Assembly: GCF_022539505.1 (NCBI RefSeq)
Contig: NC_061514.1
Coordinates: forward strand, 329,947,090-330,011,089
DNA: 64,000 bases
Source of the DNA: Lolium rigidum
Lineage: Eukaryota; Streptophyta; Magnoliopsida; Poales; Poaceae
Direction: 5' to 3'
Each line of letters begins with the position of its first letter. The first letter of the stretch is position 1. A program made the translations under genes and the position numbers. Below, piece after piece: positions 34,975 through 45,897 of this stretch. The notes under the pieces were generated by a model. That model did no database searches. It was given only the letters and a program-made list of their open reading frames with translations, and was not told where the DNA came from.

Positions 34975-35369
34975 ATCGGGCAAGCCGGTGGTGCGGATGC
35001 TAATTTTTTCAGGCAGTGATGTATCCTCATAAGAGCTGGAGATGCATTTCTTATTAAGAGGATGAGAGAAAAAGTTAAATTTATCCAGAAAGAATATCTA
35101 AGAGGCTATTCACAATATAGTAGACATGGTCAATAACAGACAGCGCCATGGAAAGGCTACTCACATTTTTTCTAGATTGAACCACATGCTTGTCCGAGCA
35201 GAGAACCATTAGAAACATATTTTCATCAAGGAGTAAAAAAGCATATGGTTCCCGGTGGCAGATGTGTCAGCACTCTATTTGCATAACATGCTTAACGCAT
35301 GTGTCACCAAACATAGGCAAGGGCTCAAGGCCATCATCCCGACACACTGCAACACAAAATATTTCGTCC

Positions 35370-35609
35370 TCACACCGACAATCCTTCTCCGCTAGCCTCG
35401 ACATGAGGAGCTAATTCACATTTCTGGGCTCTTGTGATCTCCCACACCAGGAGGTCCCCAGTCTTCTCGGCATACATGCTGACCCACTTGCCGGTGTTTG
35501 CTGTAGAGACCGTAAAGCTCATGTTTGGGAGAGTGAAGAGATACATTGCATGTTCGACCTGGTGGTTCATCATCACACCAAACTTCAGTACGAGCATAGT
35601 TGGGTACAA
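35370..35609 (-). other. Exon-like coding segment, unidentified
   Basis: An 80-codon open minus frame with non-repetitive composition (TLPNMSFTVSTANTGKW, EKTGDLLVWEI). It may be an exon of the same gene as 36409-36522, but splice sites are not clear and no family was recognised. Confidence 0.3.
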
Positions 35610-35906
35610 ATCATGCTAGCAAGCAGTAGCAACCTGACATGCCGACAAGACCTGTACATCAGACCACTGGAGTGGAGGCTGCATCTCAAATGATGCACAT
35701 AATGGAGCTCATAAAAATTTCAAAGGCAATATTTCGATAAGCGAAATGATGGGTTATGCACGTGTTTTCATGTTGAGTAATGGTAAGAAAACATACATTT
35801 GCTCATAAGTAAGAAATAAAATGGCCTTGTTAAAACAGGGCACTATTGCTTATGTGTTAGAAGAAACAAAAGCACCCACGGGATGGTAGAGTAAAAGTGG
35901 CATTTT

Positions 35907-36309
35907 GGGGCTCAAGCTTCACATAGCTCCTTCTTTTTGAAAAAATCGAAAACCATGTTTGAAGTTTCAAAAACAATCTGAAAACAAATCTGGAAGTAGT
36001 TATAGATGTATCCTACAATTGTATAAAATACAAATACGAAATACCTTATATTTTGGGCTATAAAAAATGACAAATGTGTAGATCTAAACATCTAATATAG
36101 TGAATAGTACACATTTTGAAAGTCTGAAAATTTGTCAGAACTTGTCATTTTGGTCTATCCCAAAGTATAAGGTATTTAGCATTGAGGTTTTACATGATTA
36201 TAGAATACCATCGTTAGCTACATCCATAATTTTTTGGGAATATTTTTGAAATCTTAAAATGTGGATTCCATTTTTTTCGAAAAGTCGAGCTACATGGAGC
36301 TCAAGCTCC
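35907..36309. mobile_element. Fold-back MITE, about 400 bp
   Basis: The two halves are imperfect inverted copies over most of their length, starting GGGGCTCAAGCTTCACATAGCTC and ending AGCTACATGGAGCTCAAGCTCC. Shared internal blocks are ACCTTATA.TTTGGG and AAATGACAA. No clear TSD was found. Confidence 0.65.
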
Positions 36310-36408
36310 AAGGAGAGTTCCAGTTAACTATTTTAAGCGGATACTGCAAAGTGTTGCCTCAAATATCGGTACATTGTATAAGTGCTTGATAAGTTGATGA
36401 GTTAATAC

Positions 36409-36522
36409 CTCAGGGAGTACTACATATTCATTAGGAGATATTTGAAGGAATTGATCTGCACCTGTTTGCCCAACGCACCATTCAAAGACCTCTTCACTGT
36501 TGTCTACAATGGTCAAGTGCAT
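36409..36522 (-). other. Clean 38-codon exon of an unidentified gene
   Basis: Bounded by a TTTCAG acceptor and a GAG/GTATTA donor. It is exactly 114 nt and open throughout (MHLTIVDNSEEVFEW ... SPNEYVVLPE). It lies within the probable Helitron with the LINE inserted in the intron just upstream, so it looks like part of a captured or trapped gene. Family not recognised. Confidence 0.45.
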
Positions 36523-36585
36523 CTGAAAGCCATACATGCATCAATTCTGGCAGGTGACTTCAACAGCACAGTCCATCTGGTTATT

Positions 36586-37921
36586 TTTTTATTTTTTTTG
36601 ATACAACCATACTTTCTATTCATTTATCACGAAAGTTACATCTCTGATAAGCATAGGAATGATAGAAGCAGGGGGATCGCCGAGCCAAACATTCTGCTCG
36701 TGTCCTCTAGCAAGTCTAGCTAGTTCATGTGCTACTGTATTTGACTCACGGGGATTATGTTCAAACTGGATCTTCACAAACTCTGTTGCCATATGATAGC
36801 AATCATCTAGAATAGCTGCAGCAGCTCCGTTCGAGAAGCCTCCATCTGTCATTGCTTTGACCACGTCCATATTATCAGAGCAGCAAATAATTCTGTTGCA
36901 CCCCATAGTTTGGGCAAGGATCAGACCTTCCTTCAAAGCATGGACTTCTGCCGACATCACATCATAAACAAAGTCTAATCTGCTGTTACTAGCGGCGACA
37001 AAGTTACCTTTGCAGTCCCGAAGAATAGCTCCCGTCGAGCCCCTTAGGCCATCTGCATCAAAAGAGGCATCGACCTTTAACTTGACAAAACCTGTCGTTG
37101 GCTTTACCCAGCCCCTGTTCACCCGCTTCGGTTTTGGTGAATGCGCCGCTGTGAAGTTAGTATATAGGGCTCCGATGGCTAATGCCGTATCTGTTGGCCT
37201 CTTAACTTGCTCGCCATGCGTGATCTGCCGCCGTTCCCACCATAAGTACCAGCATGTGATCGCCACAAGTTCAGGTATCAACGGCCGGCCTAAGATTGTC
37301 TGCGTCGAACTCCGATGAAATAGAAGATATTCCAGGACCGCTTGGCCCGATCGGTCGACCTCTGATGCTTCAGTGATCAACTCCTCCAGCCCAAGATTTC
37401 CCCAGACCTGGCTCGCCCGATCGCATTGGAAGAGCATGTGCTTCACATCCTCCACTCCGATCTCACGAGAGGGCATTGGGCACTAACTTTGACGTGTCTG
37501 TTAGCCAATACCGCTCTACAAGGGATGGTTTCTTGCATCACTCGCCATAGATAGATCTTTACTTTTGATGGTACTCTTAAACCCCATATTTTCTCCCACA
37601 TAGGGTGTGATTTTATGCTTCCACTCCTTTCTCCATCTTGTACTCTAGATCGATTATGACTTTCCCATTCAGCAATGTATGCTCCAGCCAACAAAGTCAT
37701 CCATCTCATGCGTCGGTAGGGGAATGACGAGAATTCTCTGGACGTCAATGCCCAAGAAGCTCTGCCTGATAATATCCTCATCCCACTGATTAGTAATTGG
37801 ATCAATGAGATCTTGTACCTTTGTAAGAATGTTATGACCCCTTCTTGTAAAAACCCTCCGGTAATTACCCGGGATCCATTCATCTTCCCAGATATTGATC
37901 TGGTCTCCCTTTCCTACTCTC
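36586..37921 (-). mobile_element. 5'-truncated L1-type LINE
   Basis: A 17-bp TSD CAGTCCATCTGGTTATT flanks it (36569-36585 and 37922-37938). On the minus strand it ends in an A-rich tail after GTATC. It retains only the 3' end of ORF2, about 1.3 kb. Confidence 0.92.
36616..37921 (-). pseudogene. LINE ORF2 C-terminus: zf-RVT and RNase H domains
   Basis: The frame at 36616-37476 (286 codons) has the end of a zf-RVT domain (VKHMLFQCDRASQVWGNL). A plant LINE RNase H-like domain (RVT_3 type) follows with KLKVDASFDADG, SAEVHALKEGLILA and HELARLA. Upstream, 37443-37921 encodes WRVGKGDQINIWEDEWIPG and the zf-RVT core (KVKIYLWRVMQETIPC) across at least two frameshifts. The reverse transcriptase is missing through 5' truncation. 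RVT_3 domains cleave RNA in the RNA-DNA hybrid. Confidence 0.88.
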
Positions 37922-38304
37922 CAGTCCATCTGGTTATTCATTCGCAGCATAAGCACATATATTGTGGAATAACAACTTCTAAACTGTTGCAATCGATGTG
38001 GTCAAGTCCGAACACGACATATCTGTATATATCAAATAAAAGATGGATGTTAGCAAATAATAATGGCTATAGTTGAAGAAATGAAGTCAAATTCTAAGAA
38101 ACACCAGTAAAAGTAGGTATCCAATTCTTCGAAATAAAGTGTATCTAAGAATAATCTTATTTGATTTGACATATTGGTTGTTTTCTTAAGTATTCTCAAC
38201 ATCTTAACACAATGACAGGAAAAGGTTATATTCTGAAAAACTAAATTATTTTATTTTTTGTTGTGGTAAACTGAACATGTTAAGTTACATATATACCGAT
38301 GTTA

Positions 38305-38452
38305 GGTTTCACGCATTATATAACTCGACACAAATCGTAGCTTCAGCAAAATCAGCGGTGAGAGGCTAAGCTGATAAGTATGGTTTCACGCATTATATAA
38401 CTCGACACAATTCAAAGCTTGAGCAGAATCAGCGGTGAGAGGCTAAGCTGAT
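38305..38452. repeat. Tandem duplication, 77-bp unit, two copies
   Basis: The unit starting GGTTTCACGCATTATATAAC and ending GAGGCTAAGCTGAT occurs at 38305 and 38382 with a few substitutions. Confidence 0.88.
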
Positions 38453-38459
38453 CACTAGC

Positions 38460-39249
38460 AAGCACACATAGACCACTCCATCTGCACAGCTCAATTTGCT
38501 CATCCTTCATGAAACAGGGTTCACCAACATAGCATTAACTTTTACTCATAATGTAATGTTGCTTGGCTGAGTCACTCCAGCAAGAAACTGCCAGGCCTAT
38601 GCAACCCAGCGACCTGCAGTCCTGTACATTAATAGAACATACATAAGCTCACGGGAGACAACCGATAGCAAAATTAAATGGTAAGATGATTTATTGACAG
38701 AACTCCAAACAGAGTCAAACGCTATTGCAAAAGCTATAAGAAACTAACCTAAATGCATATAATTTGTGCCAGTGCAAATCCTGAAGCAAACATATCAGTT
38801 TTAGTGAATTATAAGGTTGAATGTCCATGATTAAAAAAAATACTCGCAAAATGAGACACCATCGCTGAATAGTATTAGTGCACCTGCACAATAGCACATC
38901 TCAACCAGAAACTAATGCAAACATGATAGTCCTGCTCCGAATAACGATGTTGAGATGAACCTTGAGAGTTTCAGTAGCAGAAAGTAGTCCTCCATAAGAC
39001 AGTCAATTCCGGTGTTACTGGATTATCAATGGTGTGCAGAAAACAAAAGACCATGTCTACTTTTCTAGATCAGTAGTTCAATCCTATATTATCCCTACCA
39101 CTCGCAGCGGTAGTTGATTCAAGCTACCACAGCAGTGGGCCTGTCAATCCTATTTTTATATGAACCAAGTTAACAGAAATGATTGACCGAACCAAGATTG
39201 GGTGTGTTAAGGAAATATAAATGTGGAGACGGGAGTGGATGGATCGTAC
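38460..39249. other. Helitron interior, mostly intron-like
   Basis: No confident gene. A minus-strand open stretch at about 38958-39021 (CLMEDYFLLLKLS) could be an exon, but its acceptor does not keep the phase of the segment at 39250-39375. Confidence 0.35.
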
Positions 39250-39375
39250 CATGATGTCCATGTGGAGCCAGTCAGCGGCAAGTTGGATATTGCGCTCGGC
39301 CTCCGCGGCAAGATTGGCATAGACTGAGGATGCGAAGGGGCTGCCGACGCCGTCGTTCCTCGCGGCACCAGCCAC
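39250..39375 (-). other. Exon-like segment near the Helitron 5' side
   Basis: Open minus frame ending in a good donor (ATCATG followed by GTACGA), with FASSVYANLAAEAERNIQLA. The frame has GTG where a start is expected and no upstream ATG before a stop, so either an upstream exon is missing or the start has mutated. Family unknown. Confidence 0.35.
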
Positions 39376-39446
39376 CTCGGACGGCCCCCCCGCACCTACT
39401 TCTAGGGCTTAGTCGGGGAAGGCATCTCGCACGTATGGCCACCACG

Positions 39447-39659
39447 CGTGGTGGAGCGATTGTGGCCGGCGGATGCCGCACACGTGGGAAAGCGAATGAG
39501 GCCGGCAGCGGCCGCACGCGTGGTGGAGCGATTGTGGCCTGCGGTGGCCACGCACGTGGGGAAGCAAATGAGGCCGGCGATGGCCACGCGTGTAGTGGAG
39601 CGTTTGAGGCAAGCGGCAACGCGCGTGGTGGAGCGACGGAGATGGGCGGCGGCACGCGC
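39447..39659. repeat. GC-rich minisatellite, about six 33-36-bp units
   Basis: Units alternate between CGTGGTGGAGCGATTGTGGC-type and CGTGGGAAAGCGAATGAGGC-type, ending GGCCACGCA or similar. Because the unit is a multiple of three, long repetitive ORFs appear on both strands and should not be taken as genes. Confidence 0.8.
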
Positions 39660-40057
39660 TGAGGCTGCTAGGGGGAGGCGGCGGCGGTGTCCGTGGGTTC
39701 GAGAAACCCTAAGGGAAAGTAGTAGCTTGACTTTCCCTGTTTTGGTGAGATTCGATGAGATCGACGAACGACCAAATTGGTGACGGTATTGAGGGTGGGG
39801 AGAATAGGGATTATGTTTAGATAGTAGAGATAGAGAAAATGTAAGGATCTCAGTTCGTTATTTTCCAGAGCACCATATGTCCTTACTCACTACTTTTTAA
39901 AGTTGTACTCTTCTGTTTATATGCTCCAACATGCAAAGCACAGAAGAATATTTCATAGAATTCAATCTGTAGCAGCACACGGACATATTTGCTAGTAGCG
40001 TGTATGTGTATAATAATAATATTAATGAGGTATATATATAGAGAGAGAAATAGATTA

Positions 40058-42165
40058 TTACAATATAAATGTTGAACCAACACTACGAAATATTATTATC
40101 CGTGCCGAGGACGAGACCTTGTCCCTAAGTTGCTTTGCTACTAATTCCTGCTCATCCCTGTTTGTTGGAAAGACGCCTCCTACAGGGGGAAGTATTGTAA
40201 CCATTGCCTTGCAGCGCTTGCATGACACTAAACCGTTTGTCAGAATAACCGACTTCAAGTCCTGAGCTCGATCCATCACGTTTCTTACAAATAGCAAGTG
40301 TTGCTGCAGTTGGGGCCTGAAACCAGCAAACTGGAATTCTTTCAATTGCCACTTGTTACAGTTCATGAACCTAGGCATCTTCCATGAAGGTTTAACTTTT
40401 TCAGCACCAAAATATCTTATTCTTTCTTCGTTACCCTCACGGCATGGATGAAAGAACATCTGCATTCAACCACCAACATCCAAATTAAAAACGGTATAGT
40501 AGAATTCCCACCTAAGCCTATTCTAAAGTACATTGGTGTTCTTAGATCGAGAGTTAAATATATTCCAATTAAAAGTTAAAAAGAATGAGTACAAGTACCT
40601 CAACATCAAACATTTCAACGTATGGAGCAGCTTCTAGGAGATTTAATATCCATAACAGGTCAAATTCCATATAGATGCCATGAATAGACAGCTTCTTTAG
40701 ACTATTGAATGCAGTGCAGAGTTGTTCTCCTTCTGGTTGCATCCAGATCTAATGATAAAAATAAATAAAGAAAAGGTAAGAATGAAAAAGATTGTATGTA
40801 CACAGAGGCAAGTTAGTGTGCACTAGGATAGTCAGTTGCTAAGTAATGGAATGCTTCCTGATAAATATAAATCATAAATAAAAGGAAATAACTTGATCAA
40901 GGAGTGAACCAGCAAAACTAGAAAAATCCTGGCCCTGATCCTACTTTATGAAATAGCACAACCACAATATAACAACTATCTACTGAAGTTACCTTTTCTC
41001 CTTGAAAGCTTAAAGTTAGAGTATGTATGTTTGTGGCACCATGTAGAACCTGGCTTAAACTAAACTCTTGGTGGCGGAGAGTTGCAGAACAGAGGAGGCA
41101 CATTTCCTTCAGCGACCGGACAGAACCAAAACACAAGGGAGCCTCATAATACACCCAGTGCTGCCAACGGAGACACTCTAGTTTTGGAAGGCAGAGCACC
41201 TCAGCTCTTTTCAATGAGGGCAAGTAGACTTCTAGAACTCTGATAACTGAATCTGGCGCATTGATCTTCCATACAGAACCATCCCCGGTGTCACAGTGGT
41301 CCAGACTAAGGTGCAGCAGTTGCTTGCACCAGCCAAACAGGAGGTAATTCATATCCCATTCAGCAAGGCGAACATTATGTAGATGGAGTCTTGTGAGGCA
41401 ACGAAGAACACTAGGATACATATTGAAAAATCCACACACATCCCATGCTTGCTGTAACATAACCTCGTTTTTTGAGTCCTCGGGGGCCTTCTCGTTTAAG
41501 ATTGCAAGTTCCAATACTTTTACAATCTCGCTGTCAATGGCATTGCTAACTAGCAGGCCAATGTCACGCGAGTAGTTGCCCATGAGATAGAGCTTAAGGC
41601 ATAGCTTAGTGATGATCTGTTTCCTGCGGGGCTGAGCTAACAAGCTGCTAGTAGCTCTTGTTAGAGCTGCCATTGCTTGATCGATCTGCTGTGCAGCCCC
41701 TGGGCATGGCGCACTAAGGAAGTCCATGACATGAAGTTTAAGCTCAGGAAGTAACCAAGGCAAGTTTCTCCACCGCGTCGACAACACGCTAGTCCTTGCT
41801 ACCATGGCAAGGTCGACTGTCCCCAAGATAGAGATTAAGATGTCATCGGCCAGCGAGCTGAGACTATCTTCTTGCTCTACTTTCTGCAGCAATAATACAA
41901 TCCCCATGAATACAGTTAAGTCAACATGTTAAGATTGAAGCAAAAGTAATAGTTGCCAAGAACATTGCATTGCTACTGTTCTGATATCTAAAATCATTTA
42001 TTCATCATTATTACAAATCATGGCACAGCTGAACAGGACACCAAAGGCAGAGTACAGCAAACACGAAATCTAGACAGAAGGTATCAAAGAACTTACATGG
42101 CCATGCACATTATTTGACTCGACAGATAATAACCTCCGATCCTGCCTCCGAGTCCAGGATGCCAT
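40058..42165 (-). CDS. F-box/LRR-type protein, intact, four exons, 503 aa
   Basis: Exons on the minus strand: 42097-42165 (69 nt), 40993-41883 (891), 40599-40748 (150) and 40058-40459 (402). Every intron is GT-AG and every exon is a multiple of three, giving 503 codons and a stop. The F-box spans about residues 30-70 (SLADDILISILGTVDLAM, STRWRNLPWLLPEL) and would bind a SKP1 partner in an SCF ubiquitin ligase, with the rest choosing substrates. Leucine-rich stretches follow (LRCLTRLHLHNVRLAEWDM, NIHTLTLSF). The C-terminus has the EFQFAGFRPQLQQHLLFVRN block typical of monocot F-box proteins of this class. The start is supported by the same 69-nt first exon in the paralogue. The target is unknown. 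Confidence 0.88.
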
Positions 42166-42816
42166 GAGCGCTAGTCTTTTATTTCTGGACGCTTGTCTCT
42201 CAAGAGATCGATCGTCTCTATTTTATTAAGAGAGAACCAGGAGGCTCTAGACGTGTCAGACCAGAACCAGAAGTAGAGAACCTCCGACTTATCCGAGCTG
42301 AAATCGATTCGTTCAGCCTTACGACTGCGCTGACACGAGATGAATCCGCAACCACGTGTTATTTCCTTCGCCGATTCTAAAAAAGGTGTGTGATTTCCTT
42401 CGCCGATTTCTGTATAAGGTGGTGGGTCATCTCACGGCGTTCGCTAGACGGCTAGAGGCAGGTAAATGGATCCTCTTCGTCTCCCAGAATAATTTTTACT
42501 CTGCGCCTGAAAATCAATCCAAGCACCAAACCCTGTCGACGGCGACTAGAACAGGGATGCGAGGGCCTTACCTTCTCCTTCTTCGAGGGCGGCGGCGTTC
42601 CGGCCGTGCCTGCGAGACGGCGGCTCAGGATAACCCTAGACTGGACAATGAGATCTCAACATGCCAACATCTCAGGATAACCTGTAGACATGTACTGCTC
42701 TCTTCTTGGGCCACAATGGGCTGCAGCCTCCTTGCCCAGTCGAGTAGTTTTTCCTTCTTTTTTATCACAAAAAAAAAAAGTTAAGGCAGTGCAATGCTAA
42801 GCATGCTTGTAGCCTA
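42166..42816. other. Upstream region of the F-box gene and an A-tailed fragment
   Basis: 42166-42315 matches the region upstream of the pseudogene copy (to about 32460), so it probably contains the shared promoter. 42480-42780 ends TTTTTATCAC followed by an A-run, like the 3' end of a plus-strand non-LTR insertion, but no TSD was established. Confidence 0.5.
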
Positions 42817-42824
42817 GGCGACTA

Positions 42825-43674
42825 GGCGATTTACACAGAAATAACCCTTTTGTGAAACTATAGCACAGACTGAATTCTCGGGCAAACTATTTCATCCATC
42901 TAACTCTTTTGTGTGGCGCCCCTCTCATGGGCGCCACACATGCCCGAGTGGCGCCCGTGCTGCCGGCGCCACACACCCATCCGACGTGGCGCACTCGACG
43001 CTGAGGTGTGCTCTAATATGACGTGGCAGGATGTGTGGTGCCGCTCTCGCCGGCGCCACACTTTGAACCATGTCTATTGTTGCTACGTGTTGTTTGAATC
43101 TATGTGCTACGATGTGAGTTATGATGTGTTATATGTGTATATTCTATGTGTATGAAATTGTTGTGTTGAAAACTGTTTAACTACGGCAAGAATTTTCATG
43201 GTTTAACACAAGTCAACAAGTGGCGCCCCTCACGCTGCCGCCACACCTCACTATGTGGCGCCCGTGGCGTCGGCGCCACATATGTTGATTATATGTCGAA
43301 AACATCCAGGGGCTCCGGATGCTTGGTCCTTAGCCGTTTTGGCGAGGCTATTTGTGTGGCGCTGATGGCATCGGCGCCACACAAACAGCCTCGCCAAAAC
43401 GGCTAAGTCCCAGACGATTTGTCTCACAGTATGGTTTGGGCAATTACAAGTGCATGTGTGGCGCCGATGGGAGCGGCGCCACACATCCTGTCACGTCGGA
43501 TCGGTGCACAGCTCAGCGTCGAGGGCGCCACGTCGACTGGGAGAGTGGCGCCGCAGGCACGGGCGCCACACAGTCATGTATGACGCCGATGGGAGGGGCG
43601 CCACACAAAAGGGTTAGATGGGTGAAATAGTTTGCCCGGAGGTTGAACAAAGGGTTATTTTTGTGTAAATCACC
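42825..43674. mobile_element. Long-TIR MULE-type non-autonomous element, about 850 bp
   Basis: Terminal inverted repeats of roughly 95 bp (GGCGATTTACACAGAAATAA at left; the complement of the right end reads GGTGATTTACACAAAAATAA). The likely 9-bp TSD TGTAGCCTA is at 42808-42816 and 43675-43683. Eight extra bases (GGCGACTA) sit between the left TSD and the TIR. The interior consists largely of hairpins based on GTGTGGCGCC / GGCGCCACAC. It has no transposase. Confidence 0.8.
43330..43406. repeat. 77-nt hairpin inside the MULE-type element
   Basis: A 20-bp outer arm (TTAGCCGTTTTGGCGAGGCT) and a 12-bp inner arm (TTTGTGTGGCGC) pair perfectly with the right side. They are separated by one mismatch and closed by an 11-nt loop. 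The shape is like a small-RNA precursor. Confidence 0.85.
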
Positions 43675-43871
43675 TGTAGCCTACTCCGAGTCTCCGACCC
43701 CGACCATACAGCTTTATGCATTCTTCTCGTCGGTGATTTGTTCAACTAGATGGTTAGGTGTGCTTCCCTGCGCCATCTACAGTGTGTCCGAAATGTTGTG
43801 GCAAGTGGCAACCATTGGCATGCAGGTTTTTCTGCTTCGGTGATAACATGTACAGTATTTTTTTATATCTA

Positions 43872-45888
43872 CTAGCAAAAGTGTCCGTGCGTTGCACCGG
43901 AAAAATAAACTTGCAATACCGCATACCGGTAACATGGTGGGTATCATTCTTAAATTTCATTAATATATGAATTCAAACGATATTATATATAGGACGCATA
44001 TAATATTTTGCTAACAGCTCAGAAATTTAGGACTCAAAACATCTGTACTACTTAATTTTTTTCTGACAATCTAGGTAAACCCTAGTCTTGCTTTTGCCTT
44101 TTCCCATTTTCTCCTCCAAAGTATCATGGACTGAAATAGCTCTCTCTATATATCCACGTATATATGGTGGATTTTCTAAATTACACTATATATATTACGG
44201 TGCTATATATAACACATCAATCCACACATATTTTACCCCGTCGCTAGGCAGCTACCAGCCCGTCCCGTATGTCTGGCGTGCCACAGGGGCCACGACACCC
44301 CCTTGCCTGGGCTGCTCGGCTGGCACGTCGCCGCTTTAGCTCTTGCACGTGCGACCCTCCTAGAGTCGCAGTAATCCTCGCCCCAATTACGGTTTCACCT
44401 TCGACGCCGATAGTGTCTTTAACCTAGTGAACCACCATTTCATCCTTCCCATCTAGACGTTTCGAGAATAATGTGTCCTCAAAGTTCGCCATCATCCCAA
44501 TTCAATACCTCTATTGTGAACCCTTTTTTGTTGCCCCTACTTCATTCTACTTTGCACTGGATGATTGGTAGATGTGGGGTGAACCCTTTTTTGTTGCCCC
44601 TACTTCATTCTACTTTGCACTGGATGATTGGTAGATGTGGGGCTTTTATTTTTCGATTTCGTTGTATTTAAAAAAATACTGCCACAAAGTTTCACGAATT
44701 TTAAAAAATGTTTCCCTTTTATTTTATTTTCCCCAAACCCCCTTTTTATTTCTTTTGCTTTTTGAGGGTGAAAGAAGCCGTCACTTTATTAAATGGGAGT
44801 GTGCATCGGAATACAATTGGTTCTAAGAATTAAGCCAAACGGATGATCAAAATCAATGGGCGAGTTTCAGGGTGCAAGCGGCAGCGGTCCGTCTACGGCG
44901 CCGCAGTTTGGGCCCAGTTAACCACATACGCGAGCTCCCACAGAAAATGAATAAAAAAAAAACGGCATATGCAGGCCGGCCCGCAGTCTCCGCGATGCGC
45001 CGCAAGAAGCACTCGGACCAGCCGACCAGGGCGGCGGCGGAGGACGAAGCTCCGGGCCTGCGCACCTCCGTCTCCTCCAAGGCCTTCAGCCCCGGGCCGG
45101 GGCGGCGCTGAGAAGGCACCGGCGTCGCGCCTGTCGCTCAGCCGACAGGATCTAGGAGGAAGAGGTCGGGAAGGGCTCCGCCGTCGGGCCAGCGGACGAC
45201 AGTAGGACCCCCCCTGCCGCTAGATTTCTCCTCTTCAGCGCCACCCCACTCACGCGTTCTACTGCTCTGGCCTCCTCCAAGCGCCCGTCGCCAGCTTGCT
45301 CGCAGGCACACCGCGCGACTATTTCCTCCACTTGAATTGGGTCATGGTTTCTGAGTTCTTGGCCCGCAGACCTTTGCTGGTCGATTTCTCTATTCCTTTC
45401 TTGTTATTTCCTTCCTCGGGAAAGCTTCTTTCTGTTGGTTTCCTTGCATCGTTCGCTATCCTTTCGCATCCTTTCGCCCTTTACTGCCACTGCGGCCATC
45501 CGATAGTTCTAATCAGATCTTAGTGACGAGGCTTGTTGTTTCCAGCGAAATTGACGTATATAAACCAGCCAAATGTGTTCTAATGAAGCGAGGTGGGACT
45601 ATTTTGCACAAAATATTCAGCTTATGAACGCACATCACCATGGGATTTTGGTCCTGCCGAGCAGGCTAACAAGGCCAACAAACGCGGCTCTCTGGCCCAT
45701 GCATGATGCGGGGTGGGGGAGGAAAATAGAAGAACCAACCGGTACCATATGGACGAAAATACCAACCCGAACCGGTATGTGGTAAAAGCGTGTAATATGC
45801 GTTTTGGTGGGAGGGCAAAACGGTCCAAAAAAAAGCGTTGACGAAACTTTTTGGCAGAAACCTTAGCTCCTTTATTATTAGGTATAGA
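43872..45888 (-). mobile_element. Helitron-like element, about 2.0 kb
   Basis: On the minus strand it begins TCTATACCTAATAATAAAGG at 45888 (after A) and ends ACACTTTTGCTAG at 43872 (before T). The 3' hairpin CCGGTGCAACGCACGG lies 13 bases before the end. It carries no Rep/helicase and a GC-rich internal segment (44870-45520) with short ORFs that may be captured gene sequence. Confidence 0.75.
44517..44640. repeat. Tandem duplication, 62-bp unit, two copies
   Basis: The unit GTGAACCCTTTTTTGTTGCC ... GATGTGGG is repeated exactly in tandem within the Helitron-like element. Confidence 0.9.
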
Positions 45889-45897
45889 TATAGATAC

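Larger units (their letters stand above)
34636..39830 (-). mobile_element. Probable Helitron carrying gene exons
   Basis: On the minus strand it would start TCTCTACTAT at 39830 (preceded by A) and end CATTTGTACTAG at 34636 (followed by T). That is the A^T insertion rule with TC...CTAG termini. Twelve bases before the end is a degenerate hairpin built on CCCGTAGCAACGCACGTG. No Rep/helicase is present. Inside are exon-like segments, a truncated LINE, a fold-back MITE and small tandem duplications. The 5' end call is weaker than the 3' end. Confidence 0.55.

Noticed and set aside
42913..43630. ORFs of 77-92 codons in the MULE-type element
   Set aside because: They read through the hairpin array on both strands and have no independent support.
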